Source: Oceanobacillus profundus
GTDB taxonomy: Bacteria; Bacillota; Bacilli; Bacillales; Amphibacillaceae
Length of the DNA: 64,000 nucleotides
Assembly (NCBI RefSeq): GCF_003515705.1
Contig: NZ_QWEH01000001.1
Location: 186,001 to 250,000 of the forward strand
Direction of reading: 5' to 3'
Below, one piece after another: positions 17,270-26,564 of the stretch (the stretch's first letter is position 1; each line of letters begins with the position of its first letter). Below the pieces are notes generated by a model, which made no database searches, had not been told where the DNA came from, and worked only from the letters and a program-made list of their open reading frames with translations. A program made the position numbers and the translations under genes.

Positions 17270-17527
17270 CGCACGAAACTCGAAGCTAAGACACTATCCC
17301 GCGCCTCTAAAGCATCAAACCCGAAGCTAAGAAACCATCCCGCACCACTAAAGCACCAAATTCAAAACTAAGACACCATCCCGCACCACTAAAGCACCAA
17401 ATTCAAAACTAAGACACCATCCCGCACCACTAAAGCACCAAACCCAAAATTAAGGCACCATCCCGCACCGCTAACGCACCAAAACTCAAACTAAGACCCC
17501 CCCCCCGCGCCGCTATCGCACCAAGCA
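17270..17527. repeat. Tandem repeat array, 41-bp period, about six copies
   Basis: CTAAG(A)CACCATCCCGC-type cores start at 17286, 17327, 17368, 17409, 17450 and 17491, exactly 41 bases apart. The middle copies are nearly identical (CACCACTAAAGCACCAAATT) and the outer ones diverged. The last copy contains a run of ten C at about 17497-17506. The period is not a multiple of three and there is no ribosome site. It fills the gap between htpG and potD. Confidence 0.88.
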
Positions 17528-17556
17528 AAAAAACGCCAAGGACTATCCCCTGGCGT
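17527..17556 (-). terminator. Terminator of the pot operon
   Basis: On the minus strand, ACGCCAGGGG and TCCTTGGCGT form a stem followed by TTTTTTG, 14 bases past the potD stop. Confidence 0.8.
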
Positions 17557-17569
17557 CATCTAATTAAAT

Positions 17570-18646
17570 CTACTTCCGATACATTTTAAACTGCAAAAAC
17601 AATTCATTATAATAAGCTAGATTCTGCTGTCCTAGATTCTCATAAACCTCGAGACGTTCTGTTAAATCTGGTGCTGGATAGAATCGTTCATCCTCCACCA
17701 TATCTTCCGGCATGTAATTCAATGCCTCTTTATTCGGCGTAGAGTAGCTGACATATTCTGTGTTTTGCGCCGCTACTTCCGGGTCCATCATAAAGTTAAT
17801 AAATTGATGCGCTGCTTCGACGTTACGGGCTGTCTTCGGAATTACGAAATTATCAAACCAGAGGTTCGATCCTTCCTCGGGAACGACGTAATCAATATCC
17901 TCGTTTTCCCACATAATATCAGCTGCATCACCAGACCAGCCGACAGCAATAGCTGCCTCCTCGTTTTGCATGAGTAGCTTGTTTTCATCACCAACAATTG
18001 CTTTTACATTTGGCGTAAGCTCTTTTAGTTTGTCTAATGCTTCCTGCAAATGCGCAGGTTCGGTATCGTTCAATGAATAGCCTAGGCTGTTTAGCCCCAT
18101 ACCCATGATTTCCCGGGCGCCATCAATCAGCAAAATTTGATTTTCGAATTCCGGATTCCATAAATCATTCCAGCTGGTGATCTCTGTTCCTGCTGGTAGT
18201 AATGTTGGATTAAAAACAATTCCAACTGTTCCCCAGAAGTAAGGGAGAGAATAACGATTTCCAGGGTCAAATGCTAAATCCAAGAATCGTTCATCTAAAT
18301 GCTGCATGTTCGGCAACAGCGAATGATCAAGCTCAAGCAGCAGATCTTCCTCGACCATTTTTTCAACCATATATTCCGAAGGGATAGCAACATCATAGGA
18401 TGTTCCGCCTTGCTGGATTTTCGTCATCATCGCTTCATTGGAATCAAATGTTTCATAAATAATCGTGATTCCTGTTTCCTCCTGAAAGCGACTAATCAAT
18501 TCTTCATCAATATAATCACCCCAGTTGTACACAGTCAACGTATTGCCACCAGAAAATCCTTGGGAAGCATTTAAACGATTAATCATCACGATCAGGACGA
18601 TAGAAACAATTACAATTACAAGGAATGCTCTGAAAAGATTTTTCAT
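17570..18646 (-). CDS. potD: PotD, spermidine/putrescine-binding protein
   Basis: Extracytoplasmic polyamine-binding protein of the PotABCD importer. The 358-residue protein has an N-terminal hydrophobic anchor (residues about 5-25) followed by LTVYNWGDYIDEELI, the classical PotD opening, and conserved acidic and tryptophan residues that hold the polyamine (WGTVGIVFN, VGWSGDA). There is no lipobox cysteine, so it may stay attached by an uncleaved signal. ATG overlaps the potC stop by 4 bases. Confidence 0.92.
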   Translation of the reverse strand: MKNLFRAFLVIVIVSIVLIVMINRLNASQGFSGGNTLTVYNWGDYIDEELISRFQEETGITIIYETFDSNEAMMTKIQQGGTSYDVAIPSEYMVEKMVEEDLLLELDHSLLPNMQHLDERFLDLAFDPGNRYSLPYFWGTVGIVFNPTLLPAGTEITSWNDLWNPEFENQILLIDGAREIMGMGLNSLGYSLNDTEPAHLQEALDKLKELTPNVKAIVGDENKLLMQNEEAAIAVGWSGDAADIMWENEDIDYVVPEEGSNLWFDNFVIPKTARNVEAAHQFINFMMDPEVAAQNTEYVSYSTPNKEALNYMPEDMVEDERFYPAPDLTERLEVYENLGQQNLAYYNELFLQFKMYRK

Positions 18647-19452
18647 CTTCTGAAGTCAACTCCTTTCGCACCACTGCCGCTACGTTGTGTTAAGTAGTAA
18701 TACACAACAACAAGCACAATGGTTACAACAAATAAAATCGTTGAAAGTGCATTGATGTTCAAGGAAATCCCTCTTCGTGCTAACGAGTAAATCTCAACAG
18801 AAAGCGTTGTGAACCCATTTCCTGTTACGAAAAATGTAACTGCAAAGTCATCCAATGAATACGTTAACGCCATAAAGAATCCGGCAAAGATGCCCGGTGC
18901 AATATACGGCAGAATCACCTTCGTTAACACATTCCATTGACTTGCCCCGAGATCACGTGCAGCATCAATTAGTGTAGGACTCATTTCCATAAGTTTAGGC
19001 AGAACGAGCAGTACAACAATCGGAATGCTGAATGCAATATGGGACAGCAGCACGGAGTAGAAGCCTAGCTGAATTCCTGCCATCGTAAATAAAATAAGGA
19101 AGGAAGCACCGATAATAACATCAGGGCTGACAACCAAAATATTATTCAATGCAAGCAACGTATTTTTCGTTTGTCGTCTTTTATATGCTTGAATGCCAAT
19201 TGCTCCCAAAACCCCAACCACAGTGGAAATCAATGCAGATAATAATGCGATTACTAATGTATTTAAAACAATAATAAGCAGCCTCGTGTCATGAAGCAAT
19301 TCTTTATACCAATCCAATGTAAAGCCTTCAAACCCACTCATTGTACCGCCACTATTGAACGAATAAAAAATCAAATAGAAGATCGGTGCATATAGGATGA
19401 AAAAGATAATAACCAAAAAGATATTCGAGGCAAAGGATGATTTTCTCTCCAT
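18643..19452 (-). CDS. potC: PotC, spermidine/putrescine importer permease
   Basis: Membrane subunit with about six TM segments and the coupling-helix motif AARDLGASQWNVLTKVILP near residue 160. Start: ATG 19452 (MERKSSFAS), one base after the potB stop, with GCGAGG 8 bases upstream; a GTG nine bases earlier is in frame. It works with PotB as a heterodimeric channel. Confidence 0.92.
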   Translation of the reverse strand: MERKSSFASNIFLVIIFFILYAPIFYLIFYSFNSGGTMSGFEGFTLDWYKELLHDTRLLIIVLNTLVIALLSALISTVVGVLGAIGIQAYKRRQTKNTLLALNNILVVSPDVIIGASFLILFTMAGIQLGFYSVLLSHIAFSIPIVVLLVLPKLMEMSPTLIDAARDLGASQWNVLTKVILPYIAPGIFAGFFMALTYSLDDFAVTFFVTGNGFTTLSVEIYSLARRGISLNINALSTILFVVTIVLVVVYYYLTQRSGSGAKGVDFRR

Positions 19453-19453
19453 A

Positions 19454-20257
19454 TTACGCACCTCGCTTTCTAAATCCTGTTAAGCCCATAAAAAGGAACA
19501 TAATGAGGATTAAAAATACGGCAATGGTTGAACCCATTCCCCAATCCTGTGTAACCAGAAAGTGCTGTTCGATTGCTGTGCCTAGAGTGATCACACGGTT
19601 TCCTGCAATCAATCGTGTCAGCATAAATAGGGATAGAGCCGGAATGAATACAACTTGGATGCCTGACTTCACCCCGTCAATCGTTAACGGGAAGATTACT
19701 CTACGGAATGTTGTCCATCCTGAAGCCCCTAAATCCTTTGCTGCATATAGCAAACTCGGATTTAAGTTATCCAATGCATTAAAAATCGGCAAAATCATAA
19801 ATGGAATGAAAATATATACTGAAACAAATACAAAACTGAAATCGGTAAACAATAGCTGTCTTGAGCCAATACCAATCCATTCCAGAAAATTATTGGCTGC
19901 ACCATAGGCTCCGAATATCCCAATAAATGCATAGGCTTTTAACAATAGGTTAATCCATGACGGGACAATGATTAACAATAACCAAAGCTGTTTATGCTTT
20001 GTTCGCGTAAGTAAATATGCTGTCGGATAAGCTACCAATAAGGAGATAGCCGTAATAAGAAACGCATACCAAAACGAGCTTAACGTCATCTGTAAATAAA
20101 CAGGGGTAAAGAAATTTTTATAATTCACTAGTGAAAAATTACCTTCAATATCAAAAAAGGAATAATACAAAACAAGAAAAATTGGTGCAATAACAAACAA
20201 AATGATCCAGAGTGCATACGGGATCATATACAAATTGCGCGTGCCTTTATTTTCCAT
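19454..20257 (-). CDS. potB: PotB, spermidine/putrescine importer permease
   Basis: Membrane subunit of the polyamine importer, 267 residues, about six TM segments, with the coupling-helix motif [20 protein letters not shown] near residue 172. It overlaps potA by 11 bases, so translation is coupled. Confidence 0.92.
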   Translation of the reverse strand: MENKGTRNLYMIPYALWIILFVIAPIFLVLYYSFFDIEGNFSLVNYKNFFTPVYLQMTLSSFWYAFLITAISLLVAYPTAYLLTRTKHKQLWLLLIIVPSWINLLLKAYAFIGIFGAYGAANNFLEWIGIGSRQLLFTDFSFVFVSVYIFIPFMILPIFNALDNLNPSLLYAAKDLGASGWTTFRRVIFPLTIDGVKSGIQVVFIPALSLFMLTRLIAGNRVITLGTAIEQHFLVTQDWGMGSTIAVFLILIMFLFMGLTGFRKRGA

Positions 20258-21356
20258 CAGCTACCCCCTCCGAATACGAATCTAAACGGCGGTCAAAGTC
20301 TTCTTCCGTTTCGTTAAAGCGCATGACGTGAATAGCCTCTGGCTCAAATTGAAGCCCGATTTTATCCCCAACTGTTGCTTTTTTCGTTGATTGGACAAGC
20401 CATTCATTGCCTTCTTGGTCAAGTCCGGTGATTTCATAATGCACCCCGCGGAAAAGTTGTGAGTGTACCTCGATTTGCAGCATGCCATCTTCAAACGATG
20501 TAATCTGTAAATCCTCTGGACGAATCACGACTTCAACCGGCTCATTAGGGTTCATTCCTTGGTCAACACATTCGAAATTCCCGCCACCGAATGAGACAAG
20601 GAAGTCTTCAATCATGGTTGCTTTTACGATATTGGACTCTCCAATAAAGTCGGCAACAAATCGATTGATTGGTTCATCATAAATATCGTTAGGTGTACCA
20701 CTTTGCTGAATTCTTCCTTTATTAATAACAAAGATTTCATCAGACATGGCAAGCGCTTCTTCCTGGTCATGTGTGACAAAAATAAACGTAATCCCAAGGC
20801 GGCGCTGCAGCTCACGCAATTCGTACTGCATTTGATAACGAAGCTTTAAGTCGAGTGCAGACAACGGCTCATCAAGCAGAATAACCTCTGGTTCATTGAC
20901 AATAGCCCGGGCGATTGCAACACGTTGGCGCTGACCGCCAGACATCTCTTTAATTTCCCGGTCCTCATAACCGGAAAGGTTCACGAAGCTTAAAGCTTCT
21001 TTTACTTTGGCTGCAATTTCCGATTTTTTCATTTTTTTAATACGCAGTCCAAACGCGACATTTTCAAAAACATTTAAATGAGGAAAAAGGGCGTAATCCT
21101 GAAACACTGTATTTACTTGACGTTTGTTAGCTGGAATATGGTTAATCTTTTTCCCGTTAAAATAAATATCACCTGAAGTTGCTTCTGTAAAACCAGCAAT
21201 CAAGCGAAGTATTGTTGTTTTACCGCAGCCAGAGGGACCAAGCAACGTATAAAATTTCCCTCTTTCTATCTCAAAGCTGACTCGATCCAATACAGGGGGA
21301 TCCTGGTCATATTGCTTTGTAACATTATGAAATTGAATAATAGCAGAATTCGTCAT
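20247..21356 (-). CDS. potA: PotA, spermidine/putrescine importer ATPase
   Basis: ATPase of the polyamine importer, 369 residues: Walker [10 protein letters not shown], signature [14 protein letters not shown], Walker [13 protein letters not shown], switch H in FVTHDQEEA, then a C-terminal TOBE domain from about 270 ([10 protein letters not shown]). It is the first gene of potABCD. A TGACATGATG half-operator at 21379-21388 in its leader resembles the palindromes in front of the divergent tetR gene. Confidence 0.95.
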   Translation of the reverse strand: MTNSAIIQFHNVTKQYDQDPPVLDRVSFEIERGKFYTLLGPSGCGKTTILRLIAGFTEATSGDIYFNGKKINHIPANKRQVNTVFQDYALFPHLNVFENVAFGLRIKKMKKSEIAAKVKEALSFVNLSGYEDREIKEMSGGQRQRVAIARAIVNEPEVILLDEPLSALDLKLRYQMQYELRELQRRLGITFIFVTHDQEEALAMSDEIFVINKGRIQQSGTPNDIYDEPINRFVADFIGESNIVKATMIEDFLVSFGGGNFECVDQGMNPNEPVEVVIRPEDLQITSFEDGMLQIEVHSQLFRGVHYEITGLDQEGNEWLVQSTKKATVGDKIGLQFEPEAIHVMRFNETEEDFDRRLDSYSEGVADGK

Positions 21357-21671
21357 AGCAATCTCCTTTATATAAAAATGACATGATGCAGTTGATTTGA
21401 TGGAATTTGAAACGTTTGTTAATTGATAAGATTAGCGTTTAGGTGAACAGGGTATAGAAATCTAAAGGTTTATTGCCTTATCGTGAATCCAGTAGGTTCA
21501 ACGGCGCTTCTGCCTTTACGTTTTTGTTCACTTTTTCTCAGATTCGAGATAATTATACATGAAAAGTAAAAAAAAGAAATTACTTTTTTTCATTGAATAA
21601 AACGTCTCTATCACGAGGATGTTAAGTGATAGAATCCAACGTCATAAAATGGACAAATTTATAAATAAAAG

Positions 21672-21750
21672 TGACACGTTGTCATGAAAATTATTGACAC
21701 ATGACATTGTGTCATTTAAAATAAAAATTGAACAACATGACATGATGTCA
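21672..21750. promoter_or_regulatory. Three palindromic operators and the tetR promoter
   Basis: Near-identical 13-bp dyads of the form TGACA-N3-TGTCA lie at 21672-21684 (TGACACGTTGTCA), 21702-21714 (TGACATTGTGTCA) and 21738-21750 (TGACATGATGTCA). The middle one lies inside the 17-base spacer of a promoter with TTGACA at 21694-21699 and TAAAAT at 21717-21722. This is the layout expected for self-repression by the TetR protein encoded 26 bases downstream. The rest of the 420-base gap to potA is AT-rich without a gene. Confidence 0.75.
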
Positions 21751-21775
21751 CAAGGGAGAAGTATGGAGGAAGGAA

Positions 21776-22390
21776 ATGCCTAAACTTACATTTTTTAATC
21801 TACCGGAGATGAAGCGGAACAAATTAATCAGAGCAGCCGAAGCAGAGTTTTCAAGAGTTCCATTGTCTCAAGCCTCCATTTCAAACATTGTAAAAGCTGC
21901 AGAGATTCCGCGGGGAAGTTTTTATCAATACTTCGAGAATAAAGAGGATGCATATTATTTTTTATTGGAGGAGCAGTGGAATAAAAGGCAGGATAAATTT
22001 ATTGCTTCGTTGAATAAGTATAATGGGGATATTTTTGAAGCATTCAAAGAGCTATTCCAGCTCATGCTTGAGGAAAAGAAGACAGAGGATGGCTACAATT
22101 TTTTAAAGAATGCTCTACTGAATGTGACACATGAAATTGAGGATGTATTCACAAGGATTTTTGATGAAAAGCAAATCGATACCAACAGATTGAAGGAAAT
22201 AACGCCACTCATCAACAAAGAATGTTTGAATATATCTGGTGAAGATGAGTTCTATCATATTATTCAGATCATTACGTCGGTCACATTCCGCAATTTAGTG
22301 GAAAAGTATTCGCGGAATATGTCCAAGGAAGAAGCCCTGGAGAACTTCATTATTGAAATGAATTTGCTTAAAAAGGGTTTATACAAGTAA
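21776..22390 (+). CDS. TetR/AcrR-family transcriptional regulator
   Basis: 204 residues. The N-terminal helix-turn-helix covers about residues 15-60, with SQASISNIVKAAEIPRGSFY and QYFENKEDAYYFLL, the typical TetR recognition helix and following helix. The C-terminal ligand domain is diverged, so the inducer cannot be told. ATG 21776 follows GGAGGAAGG. The three dyads just upstream are its likely operators, and a partial copy lies in the potA leader, so it may also affect polyamine uptake (inference). Confidence 0.87.
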   Translation: MPKLTFFNLPEMKRNKLIRAAEAEFSRVPLSQASISNIVKAAEIPRGSFYQYFENKEDAYYFLLEEQWNKRQDKFIASLNKYNGDIFEAFKELFQLMLEEKKTEDGYNFLKNALLNVTHEIEDVFTRIFDEKQIDTNRLKEITPLINKECLNISGEDEFYHIIQIITSVTFRNLVEKYSRNMSKEEALENFIIEMNLLKKGLYK

Positions 22391-22449
22391 TTTACCGTAC
22401 ACAACGAGGAATACATGTACTGAAAACTACAGAAAATGGGGTATGATAA

Positions 22450-22860
22450 ATGACAGTTACAATTTATGGAGCTGCATGTTCGTCGACAAGGAAAGCAAAG
22501 CAATGGTTTTCAAGGCAAGGGATTCATTACAAGGAAAGAAATGTGATAAAGGATCCGCTCACTGTTCATGAATTGCAAAGCATTTTACGGATGACAGTTG
22601 AAGGCACGGATGAAATTATTTCCACACGATCAAAGGTTTATAAGGATTTAAATCTGGATATTGAATCTTTACCATTACAAGAACTATTAGAGCTTATTCA
22701 GAAGCACCCTCGATTATTAAGAAGTCCGATCATGGTGGATGATAAGCGATTACAGGTTGGCTACCATGAGGATGATATACGTCAGTTTCTACCAAGAAAA
22801 ACCCGCGAATACCAGTGGTTGCAATGGAGAATGGACCATCTTCAGTTAGCAAAAGGGTAA
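22450..22860 (+). CDS. Spx/ArsC-family protein with CxxT in place of CxxC
   Basis: 136 residues, closely like Spx: RMTVEGTDEIISTRSKVYKD at 47-66, and SPIMVDDKRLQVGYHEDDI with FLPRK at 92-115. Spx binds the RNA polymerase alpha C-terminal domain and senses disulfide stress through Cys10 and Cys13. Here Cys10 is kept, but position 13 is Thr (C-S-S-T), so the intramolecular disulfide switch cannot form. Gly52, needed in Spx for alpha binding, is kept; position 92, Arg in Spx, is Ser. It lies 60 bases after the tetR gene and may be co-transcribed. It is best seen as an Spx paralogue with a different input. Confidence 0.88.
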   Translation: MTVTIYGAACSSTRKAKQWFSRQGIHYKERNVIKDPLTVHELQSILRMTVEGTDEIISTRSKVYKDLNLDIESLPLQELLELIQKHPRLLRSPIMVDDKRLQVGYHEDDIRQFLPRKTREYQWLQWRMDHLQLAKG

Positions 22861-22891
22861 CATTTCCATATGAAGGGCAGGGGTGGCTTTT

Positions 22892-23179
22892 GTGAGTTTG
22901 ATTGCAAAACAGACCTATTGTAAGGTAATACGTGAAGTGAATAGTTTAGAACAAAAAGATACGGAACAAACACGCACGATGTATTTGTATGATGACAGGG
23001 TTGTCACACAGTACAGGGAATTTAAGATACATGATGTGCTGGATATTTCCTATCGATTTATAGGCGATGATGGAGGGTTGCTCTATTTGCATACCATTAA
23101 TGGAGTATATCCTTATATCGTCAAATCCTCTCCGAAAGCTTTTGTCGAAGCATTCAAGGAATTTCGAAAAACATTATAA
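22892..23179 (+). CDS. Conserved hypothetical protein, small
   Basis: About 95 residues, no signal or TM segment. It is a mix of predicted strands (TMYLYDDRVVTQYREF, GGLLYLHTINGVYPYIV) and a C-terminal helix (PKAFVEAFKEFRKTL), reminiscent of small PH-like domains in Bacillus. I do not recognise a function. Two GTG starts are possible: 22892 has AGGGG 8 bases upstream; 22883 has AAGGG 5 bases upstream. It follows the Spx-like gene by 31 bases. Confidence 0.65.
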   Translation: MSLIAKQTYCKVIREVNSLEQKDTEQTRTMYLYDDRVVTQYREFKIHDVLDISYRFIGDDGGLLYLHTINGVYPYIVKSSPKAFVEAFKEFRKTL

Positions 23180-23322
23180 TACATATACCACCTTTGAACA
23201 TCACCTCTTTTTAAGTAAGTTAACCGCAAGCGTTCTTGGTAAGTAGAAGTATACATCTACCTGCTTCCATAATTACAAGCAACTCAATAAATACCTACCT
23301 TTAAAAATCTAATACTTAAAAA

Positions 23323-23358
23323 AACAGCTGTTCTAAAAGATGAATAGTTGTTTTTTTA
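23323..23358 (-). terminator. Terminator of the GNAT gene
   Basis: On the minus strand, AACAACTATTC pairs with GAACAGCTGTT (allowing G-U) and is followed by TTTTTTTAAG. Confidence 0.65.
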
Positions 23359-23359
23359 C

Positions 23360-23770
23360 TTAAACATATTCTTCCATTATTACGTAAGCTTTACCTTCTT
23401 TTAAGAAATGGTTTTCCGTTACTTGTAATCCAAATTTTTTATAAAAAGCTACCTTATCCTTTCTTGCATTACACCAAATCTTCTTAATTCCGAAATGCTT
23501 TGCCTCCTCGAGAACGTAGGATAACAATGCACTTCCGTGTCCATTACCTTGTTCCCGTTGAATCGTAGCAAATTTACGAAATTGGCATTCTCCATTTTTT
23601 ATAAAAAGTGAAATCACAGAAGTAAGTTTGTTGTTCTTAAAAAGAACTAAATGTATACCTGTATCATCATCATCTAATTGAATGAAGTCAAAGGGCTTAT
23701 CTGGCCACATGACTTTATGTCTTATCTCCCATGCCTTTTCCTTCTCTATTTTTGTAATGTAGATTTTCAT
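23360..23770 (-). CDS. GNAT-family N-acetyltransferase
   Basis: 136 residues with a compact GNAT fold: FRKFATIQREQGNGHGSALL at about 68-87 gives the acetyl-CoA loop (Q/R-x-x-G-x-G/A form), followed by the KIWCNARKDKVAFYKKFGLQ helix. Substrate unknown. ATG 23770 follows GGAGG at a good distance. The 250 bases between it and the next gene (23771-24023) hold nothing I can assign. Confidence 0.85.
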   Translation of the reverse strand: MKIYITKIEKEKAWEIRHKVMWPDKPFDFIQLDDDDTGIHLVLFKNNKLTSVISLFIKNGECQFRKFATIQREQGNGHGSALLSYVLEEAKHFGIKKIWCNARKDKVAFYKKFGLQVTENHFLKEGKAYVIMEEYV

Positions 23771-24023
23771 GATAACCTCCAAAGTCGTAATGAGAATATT
23801 AGTGGTATGGCAAGAATTCCACCTACTGTCGTTCCTTATAACTTGATTTTATCTCTTTTAGCGGGCGATTAGCAATCATCGAAGGATGAAATTGTTCCGT
23901 TTCCTATTCCCTGCACCACTAGTTGTTGGTTTGATCGGCTCATCACTACGCTTTTAACTTACTAGTTCCTAACAGGGCATTTGTGCATAGACTAATACAG
24001 GAATAAATAAGGGGTGTAAATGA

Positions 24024-25493
24024 ATGGGACTATACATTAATGATAGAAACCATAAGAACATGTATAAAGGCCGTGACAAACTCCAAGGACAAAACCAAAC
24101 ACTTTTCGTACAAAATCATGTATCGGAAATGGTAAAGGAGCAGCAACGAATCAATGGGAAGCTTGCTCGTACACTTCTTGGAATTAAAACAATGTATGAA
24201 CAGCAGTATGATGAGAGTGAAAATAAATGGACGCAAATAGAAGCGCAACTACAGGAGTTACGGCATTTTAATGCGCATCATGAACAGATGGAAAAACAGG
24301 TTGTAAGCTATTTGAAGCAGTTGGAAAGAGACAATATGAAACTACGCGAACTAATCGAAGCAGATCAATTATCCGAACAAGAAGTAAGAGAACAATGGAA
24401 CCAGATTAATTCCTCCTATGAAGAAATTGCTAATCAGCTTGAAACGGTTGCCAAGGCAAATGAACAACTATCATCGAAAATCGATAATCAAGCTGATTTC
24501 CAAGATCAATTGTCAAAGCAGCTATCTGTTCAAGATGAGTCGACTAAGAGGATGGATAGCGGTTTGAAAAAACAGCAAGCATTGTCCGAAAAAATTGCCA
24601 GGACAAATGAACAACTATCATCGAAAATTGATAAACAATCCAATTTTCAAAACCAATTAACTGAACAACTATCTGCTCAAGGCGAGTTGACAAAGCAGAT
24701 AGAGAAACGCATCGTAAATCAAGAGGCGTGGACGAAAAAGGCAAATCAAGAGCTATCATTGAAAGCAGATAAACAATCCAATTACCAAGATCAGCTGTCC
24801 AACCAATTATCTGCTCATGGAACGTCAATGAAGCAAATAGAGAAGCAACTGGAAAATCAGAAAACATTGACCGAAAAGGTTGCGGAGTCAAATGAACAGC
24901 TAACCTTAAAAGTAGATAAGCAAACTGATTTTCAACAGCAGTTGTCAGAACAATTATCCGATCAAGTCGAGTCGAACAAAAAGGTAGAGGAGCTAATGGG
25001 AAATCAGGAAGCATTGACTAAAAAGCTTGCAAAGGCAAATGGGCAGCTAACCTTAAAAGTAGATAAGCAAACTGATCTTCAACAGCAGTTGTCAGAACAA
25101 TTATCTGCTCAAGATGAGTCGAATAAAAAGATAGAGGAGCGCATGGAAAGTCAGGAAGATTTGGTGAAAAAAATTGCGAAGGCAAATGGGAAGCTGGCAT
25201 TGAAAGTGGATAAACAAACCGACTATCAAGAACAGCTGTCAGAGCAGCTATCTGCGCAAGGCGAGTCGACGAAGCAAATAGAGAAACGGATGGAAAGTCA
25301 GGAGGCATTAACGGAAAAGGTTGTCAGGCAAATGGGCGATTTTCGGAGTGTTTTATTCGAACGTACTAATTATTTATCGGAGAAAATAGAGGAGACGTAT
25401 AGCTATATTCTTAGTCAGCTAACGGATTGTGACCAAATCCACTCGAACTTTTTGCTGTACGAAAGCCAGAAGCAGAAAGAGAAGAGCAAATAG
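24024..25493 (+). CDS. Long coiled-coil protein with six 49-residue heptad repeats
   Basis: 489 residues, no signal peptide or TM. After an N-terminal part (1-143, QNHVSEMVKEQQRINGKL) come six repeats starting at bases 24453, 24600, 24738, 24885, 25032 and 25179: period 147 bases or 49 residues, exactly seven heptads, with one copy shortened by three residues. Each unit has NEQLSSKIDKQ, DFQDQLSKQLS and Q-x-ALTEK. A conserved C-terminal cap follows (MGDFRSVLFERTNYLSEKIE). The protein should form a very long rod. Related Bacillus proteins with variable repeat number exist, of unknown function. ATG 24024 follows AGGGGTG. Confidence 0.85.
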   Translation: MGLYINDRNHKNMYKGRDKLQGQNQTLFVQNHVSEMVKEQQRINGKLARTLLGIKTMYEQQYDESENKWTQIEAQLQELRHFNAHHEQMEKQVVSYLKQLERDNMKLRELIEADQLSEQEVREQWNQINSSYEEIANQLETVAKANEQLSSKIDNQADFQDQLSKQLSVQDESTKRMDSGLKKQQALSEKIARTNEQLSSKIDKQSNFQNQLTEQLSAQGELTKQIEKRIVNQEAWTKKANQELSLKADKQSNYQDQLSNQLSAHGTSMKQIEKQLENQKTLTEKVAESNEQLTLKVDKQTDFQQQLSEQLSDQVESNKKVEELMGNQEALTKKLAKANGQLTLKVDKQTDLQQQLSEQLSAQDESNKKIEERMESQEDLVKKIAKANGKLALKVDKQTDYQEQLSEQLSAQGESTKQIEKRMESQEALTEKVVRQMGDFRSVLFERTNYLSEKIEETYSYILSQLTDCDQIHSNFLLYESQKQKEKSK

Positions 25494-25494
25494 A

Positions 25495-25538
25495 AACAGG
25501 GGCTGGTATATGCCATTGCATATACAGCCCCTGTTTTT
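25495..25538 (+). terminator. Terminator after the coiled-coil gene
   Basis: ACAGGGGCTG-GTATATG and CATATAC-AGCCCCTGT form a long perfect stem, followed by TTTTTG. Confidence 0.88.
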
Positions 25539-25646
25539 GTAAACCTTTAGAAAATTATTCTTTACACTTTCTTTATACTTTTCTGGACTTATTCTTTATA
25601 CTTGCAGCTTATTCTAAATGTATCAACATGGAAAGGAAGATTATGT

Positions 25647-26564
25647 GTGGCAGAAATTATTCTTAAAGCGGCAAATATCTCAAAAATATATGGTAAACAC
25701 AAGGTCCTTGATAATGTATCGATTAAAATCAAACGTGGAATGATCTATGGATTAATCGGTGAAAATGGTGCAGGGAAATCCACTTTCATGCGTGCTGTGA
25801 TGGGATTAATTGCGATTGACGGTGGAGACATCGAGCTGTTTGGTGAAACGAGTACGAAAGGATTACAGCATGCGAGAAGGAAGATGGGGCAATCGATTGA
25901 AATGCCAGCACTATACCCTGATTTGTCAGCTCGGGAGAATCTGCAGGTGCAAGCGGCAAATGGTGGCGTCGGTGAACGAGAGATTGCTGATTTACTTCGT
26001 CTAATGAACTTGGAGCATACAGGGAAAAAGAAAACAAAGCACTTTTCGTTAGGGATGAGGCAACGTTTAGCAATTGCGTCGACATTAATAACTAATCCAG
26101 AATTCTTAATCTTGGACGAACCGACAAATGGCTTAGACCCGTCTGGTATTGTCGAAATGCGAGATATGATTCAACGATTGGTGACAGAGCGTGGAATTAC
26201 AGTATTGCTTTCGAGTCATTTGCTGGATGAACTTTCCCAGATTGCTACACATTACGGTATTTTACATGAGGGGAAAATTATAAATGAACTATCCAAGGAA
26301 GATCTAGCACGGGTTGCACGGCAATACATTGAAGTAGAAACAACGGAAGTGGAAAAAGCAGTCGTTGTACTTGATGAAATGGGAATCCAAGACTATGAAG
26401 TGATCAATGGAATCGAAATTCATATTTATGAGCGCTTGGACGAGGCTGCTGCAATCAATCGTGCATTGGTTTTTGAGAATGTAAGAGTTTCCCGAATTGG
26501 AACAACAAGACAAAAACTAGAAGATTATTTCTTGCAATTAACTGGAGGAACAAAGAATGTTTAA
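25647..26564 (+). CDS. ABC exporter ATPase, BcrA/lantibiotic-immunity type
   Basis: 306 residues: Walker A GENGAGKST near 37-45, signature FSLGMRQRLAIA, Walker B FLILDEPTNGLDPSG, then a C-terminal extension of about 90 residues, typical of BcrA and lantibiotic-immunity ATPases. GTG 25647 follows GGAAGGAAG; the reading frame upstream gives no ABC-like sequence. It overlaps the permease by 8 bases, and a two-component system follows, an arrangement used for peptide-antibiotic resistance in Firmicutes. The exported compound is unknown. Confidence 0.87.
   Translation: MAEIILKAANISKIYGKHKVLDNVSIKIKRGMIYGLIGENGAGKSTFMRAVMGLIAIDGGDIELFGETSTKGLQHARRKMGQSIEMPALYPDLSARENLQVQAANGGVGEREIADLLRLMNLEHTGKKKTKHFSLGMRQRLAIASTLITNPEFLILDEPTNGLDPSGIVEMRDMIQRLVTERGITVLLSSHLLDELSQIATHYGILHEGKIINELSKEDLARVARQYIEVETTEVEKAVVVLDEMGIQDYEVINGIEIHIYERLDEAAAINRALVFENVRVSRIGTTRQKLEDYFLQLTGGTKNV

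Noticed and set aside
23783-24023. Possible gene remnant between the GNAT and coiled-coil genes
   Set aside because: Short hydrophobic frames exist on both strands, but none gave a family motif I could defend.
24544-25308. Long open frames on the minus strand across the repeat gene
   Set aside because: They are by-products of the 147-base repeat in the plus-strand gene; the proteins are low-complexity and lack starts with ribosome sites.
24024-25493. Phage tail fibre or surface adhesin
   Set aside because: No signal peptide, no anchor, no neighbouring phage genes; the conserved head and tail fit a cytoplasmic coiled-coil family better.
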